The notes under the pieces were generated by a model. That model saw only the letters and a program-made list of their open reading frames with translations. It was not told the DNA's origin and made no database searches. Positions 60,180 to 61,874 of a DNA stretch of 61,874 nt are shown one piece after another. The position numbers and the translations under genes are program-made. The first letter of the stretch is position 1, and the number at the start of each line of letters is the position of its first letter. The stretch is from a virus, in IMG/VR virus record IMGVR_UViG_3300032561_000022, positions 1 through 61,874 of that record, one strand, 5' to 3'.

Positions 60180-61634
60180 TTACCCTTTAAGGATGTTTGT
60201 TAATTTACGGAAAGTATCAGCTTCGCGTGATTCGTTAATAATATTTTCATTGCGATTCAAACGACCCGCTAGTTCGCGCATGCGACTAACTTCTGATGAT
60301 TCGTTAACAGTTTCTTTCTTTTTATCAGCAACTGCTTTCTTCATTGGCTCAGACTTGTTACCGTCTTTATCCATGTCTAAAAAGTCTGGTTTAGCTTTTT
60401 TAGACTTTTCAGCAATATAAGATTCAGTTTCTTTAATGTTATTCCACATTGACTTAGCTTTAGAAACAATGCTTTCTGTTTTCTTTTCAGCTTGTTTCTT
60501 TTCTTTAGCTAAACGTGATACACGTTGGGCATCAGTTTCGAAACGCTTAGAAGAAACGCTACCTTCTGGTGCTTTTTCTTTCTTAGCTTCGTCGACTTTC
60601 TTACCGAATGGATTTTTCTTTTTATCAGCAACTGCTTTCTTCATTGGCTCTTTTTTATCGCCATCTTTGTCCATGTCTAAAAAGTCTGGTTTAGCTTTCT
60701 TAGCTTCAGCTACTGATTCGTCTTTCTTACCAAACTTCTCGCCACCTTTCATACCCCATGTTGGTTTGTCATGCTTAGGTAATTTGATATCGTTAGATTT
60801 GTCAGCTTTCTTTTCGTCGCTTGATTTAGCTTTAGCGTGGCTCTTTTGACCGTCGCCACCGTCGTGTTCGTCGCTAAATGTGCTTGACTTACGTGTATAA
60901 CGTGTGCTGTTTGGACCAGTTTTTTGTTTGTTAAACTTGCTTGGTGTTTCTTGATCGCCACCACGCTCACCGTCGAAGTTTTCATCAACTTCTCCGCCTT
61001 CCATATCATCTGGAATACCGTTGTGGTTAGCATCTAAACGCTTGTGAGCGGCTTTAGTTGCCTTCACAAGACGATTGTATTTTGCTACTTTTTCTTTTGT
61101 TTCTTCTGGAAGTGCATACGCAACTTTACCAGTACCACCGCATTCCGCGCAAGGACGCTCTAACCCATGAGACTCATGAAGCTTCTTAGTAACCTTCTCA
61201 GCTTGCGTTAATTTTAGTTCTTTAATTTTCATTTTGGCTTCCGATAACATGTTTTGGAGTTGAGCACGTTGCTCATTGGTAATTTCAGCATCATTTAAAT
61301 GCTTACCAAATTCGTTTACTTTCATCTCATATTCTAAGTAGTGATACACAGTAGCAATATAATCTGCCGCCTTTGTAATCTTAGCTTCGACCCAATTCTC
61401 TAACTCGTCGTCATCGTGTAACTGCTTGAATAGCTTGTGTGAATAGCTAGCTAATTTGTACAAATCAGCCTTGGCCATTTTACCTTGTTGTTCTTTTTCT
61501 TCAGGCGAAACTTCTAAATGGTGGTGTTCTTCCCCACCCATGTGTGCGTCGCCGCCAGCAGAACTGTCAGGAATGCCTGCTCCTAGTTCTTCTGTTGCGC
61601 CCATTTCTGGGTTCAATTGATCTAAATCTGACAT
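60180..61634 (-). CDS. Charged, repeat-containing head-core-like protein
   Basis: A 484-residue Lys/Glu/Asp-rich protein. Residues 50-160 are helical (KMAKADLYKLASYSHKLFKQ, then NWVEAKITKAADYIATVYHY). A half zinc-finger-like CAECGGTGK (161-169) follows, then a disordered linker and two copies of KKAKPDFLDMDKDG...EPMKKAVADKKK, exactly 100 codons apart. D-x-D-x-D-G in each copy looks like a degenerate Ca-binding loop. The start has GGAG about 9 nt upstream and a late-like octamer (GCTAAATA, 61660-61667). Charge and Lys/Glu content recall T4 scaffold/core proteins; this is an inference. Confidence 0.65.
   Translation of the reverse strand: MSDLDQLNPEMGATEELGAGIPDSSAGGDAHMGGEEHHHLEVSPEEKEQQGKMAKADLYKLASYSHKLFKQLHDDDELENWVEAKITKAADYIATVYHYLEYEMKVNEFGKHLNDAEITNEQRAQLQNMLSEAKMKIKELKLTQAEKVTKKLHESHGLERPCAECGGTGKVAYALPEETKEKVAKYNRLVKATKAAHKRLDANHNGIPDDMEGGEVDENFDGERGGDQETPSKFNKQKTGPNSTRYTRKSSTFSDEHDGGDGQKSHAKAKSSDEKKADKSNDIKLPKHDKPTWGMKGGEKFGKKDESVAEAKKAKPDFLDMDKDGDKKEPMKKAVADKKKNPFGKKVDEAKKEKAPEGSVSSKRFETDAQRVSRLAKEKKQAEKKTESIVSKAKSMWNNIKETESYIAEKSKKAKPDFLDMDKDGNKSEPMKKAVADKKKETVNESSEVSRMRELAGRLNRNENIINESREADTFRKLTNILKG
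60315..60703 (-). repeat. Pair of about 89-bp direct repeats, 300 bp apart
   Basis: The stretches at about 60315-60403 and 60615-60703 are nearly identical at DNA level (a 35-base block is exact, the rest has scattered changes, mainly in the middle). The offset is exactly 300 bp, so each encodes the same KKAKPDFLDMDKDG...KKK unit in frame. Little drift suggests recent duplication or ongoing conversion. Confidence 0.9.
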
Positions 61635-61659
61635 GTTATGTAACTCCGTTATCTTTATA

Positions 61660-61667
61660 TATTTAGC
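61660..61667 (-). promoter_or_regulatory. T4-late-like promoter octamer (variant)
   Basis: GCTAAATA on the minus strand, 26 nt before the ATG at 61634, in the short gap between genes (its first bases overlap the end of the gene upstream). The CTAAATA form is the variant known from T4-like cyanophages. Confidence 0.4.
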
Positions 61668-61872
61668 GTCTTTTGATTATTGCTAACTTTTTACCTGTTT
61701 TGTTTTTCATGGTTTCCATAGGTGCGCCAAATAAACTTACACTATTTTGATCAAGGGCACTAACGCTTTTTACAGGTTTTTTATTAGCATTATTGGCGTA
61801 ATTAGGGTTAGGAACACTGGCAATACTAGCACTACTTGTAGCACCTGCACTAGCTGATTCCGCCACACCTTG
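61663..61872 (-). CDS. Partial gene cut by the right edge; structural-type C-terminus
   Basis: The frame is open to the window edge, so the GTG at 61866 is probably internal and the real start lies outside. The visible end runs QGVAESASAGATSSASIASV, then VPNPNYANNANKK, then LFGAPMETMKNKTGKKLAII, stopping at 61663. The VAE/S motif repeats in the two downstream proteins. Ser/Ala-rich and basic, with no enzyme motif. Likely another head-associated protein, but too little is visible to identify. Confidence 0.5.
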   Translation of the reverse strand, partial: QGVAESASAGATSSASIASVPNPNYANNANKKPVKSVSALDQNSVSLFGAPMETMKNKTGKKLAIIKRR

Positions 61873-61874
61873 CT

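Noticed and set aside
1-61874. tRNA genes, CRISPR arrays, insertion sequences
   Set aside because: No cloverleaf with a T-loop GTTCRA-type core was recognised between genes, no regularly spaced short repeats, and no transposase or terminal inverted repeats. Gaps are too short for most such elements.

Overview
This AT-rich window is part of the genome of a T4-like myovirus, probably from an aquatic habitat. The evidence is a T4-order baseplate block (gp5, gp25, gp6), a gp43-type DNA polymerase beside a probable gp45 sliding clamp, ThyX, a T4 RNase H-type 5' exonuclease, and many small conserved phage proteins packed in overlapping minus-strand operons. Both ends cut genes. The host cannot be read from the sequence. 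Near-consensus sigma70-type promoters suggest a bacterium with an ordinary housekeeping sigma factor, and the enzyme set fits marine or freshwater T4-like phages.

Layout. (1) 1-28238, plus strand: late structural genes. These are the gp5 spike (cut at the left edge), gp25, gp6, a 4945-residue giant protein in the position of gp7, a 203-residue structural protein, three fibre/collar paralogs and a fibre-like mosaic protein. Several are preceded by a T4-late-like octamer (GATAAATA or similar). (2) 28243-32465, plus strand: an accessory operon behind a strong sigma70 promoter with a palindrome over its -10. It has four GT-A-like glycosyltransferases and two unknown genes. (3) 32374-58486, minus strand: metabolism and replication. 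It holds ThyX; a MoxR-type AAA+ ATPase with a metallopeptidase/VWA protein; an RNase H-like nuclease; FolE, QueE, a QueD-like protein and a DpdA-like transglycosylase; a phosphoribosyltransferase; a cupin; a GT-B glycosyltransferase; two sugar-type oxidoreductases; the sliding clamp; a short nucleotide-sugar dehydrogenase; DNA polymerase; a DsbA-like protein; and two Fe(II)/2OG oxygenases. (4) 58519-61874, minus strand: long charged, repeat-bearing structural or head-core-like proteins, the last cut by the right edge.

How the genes may work together. FolE, the QueD-like protein and QueE would make 7-carboxy-7-deazaguanine, and the DpdA-like protein would exchange guanine in DNA for a 7-deazaguanine, giving anti-restriction DNA modification. 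No QueC is visible here. The plus-strand glycosyltransferases and the minus-strand GT-B, UGD-like, Gfo/Idh/MocA and MDR genes look like a sugar-modification programme with an unknown target. The giant protein combines a conserved baseplate-like N-terminus with CBM5/12-like modules, an FG-GAP-type propeller and fibre modules, so it may be a host-contact device built into the baseplate.

Regulation is unusually legible. There are five near-consensus sigma70 promoters, two of them carrying palindromes; late-promoter-like octamers; an intrinsic terminator for thyX embedded in a convergent gene; and hairpins that overlap or expose ribosome binding sites, including one just upstream of DNA polymerase that resembles T4 gp43's autogenous operator. 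Three small genes (47, 53 and 57 codons) that are easy to miss were read directly from the sequence. No tRNA, CRISPR array or insertion sequence was recognised, and no gene-free stretch exceeds 300 bases.
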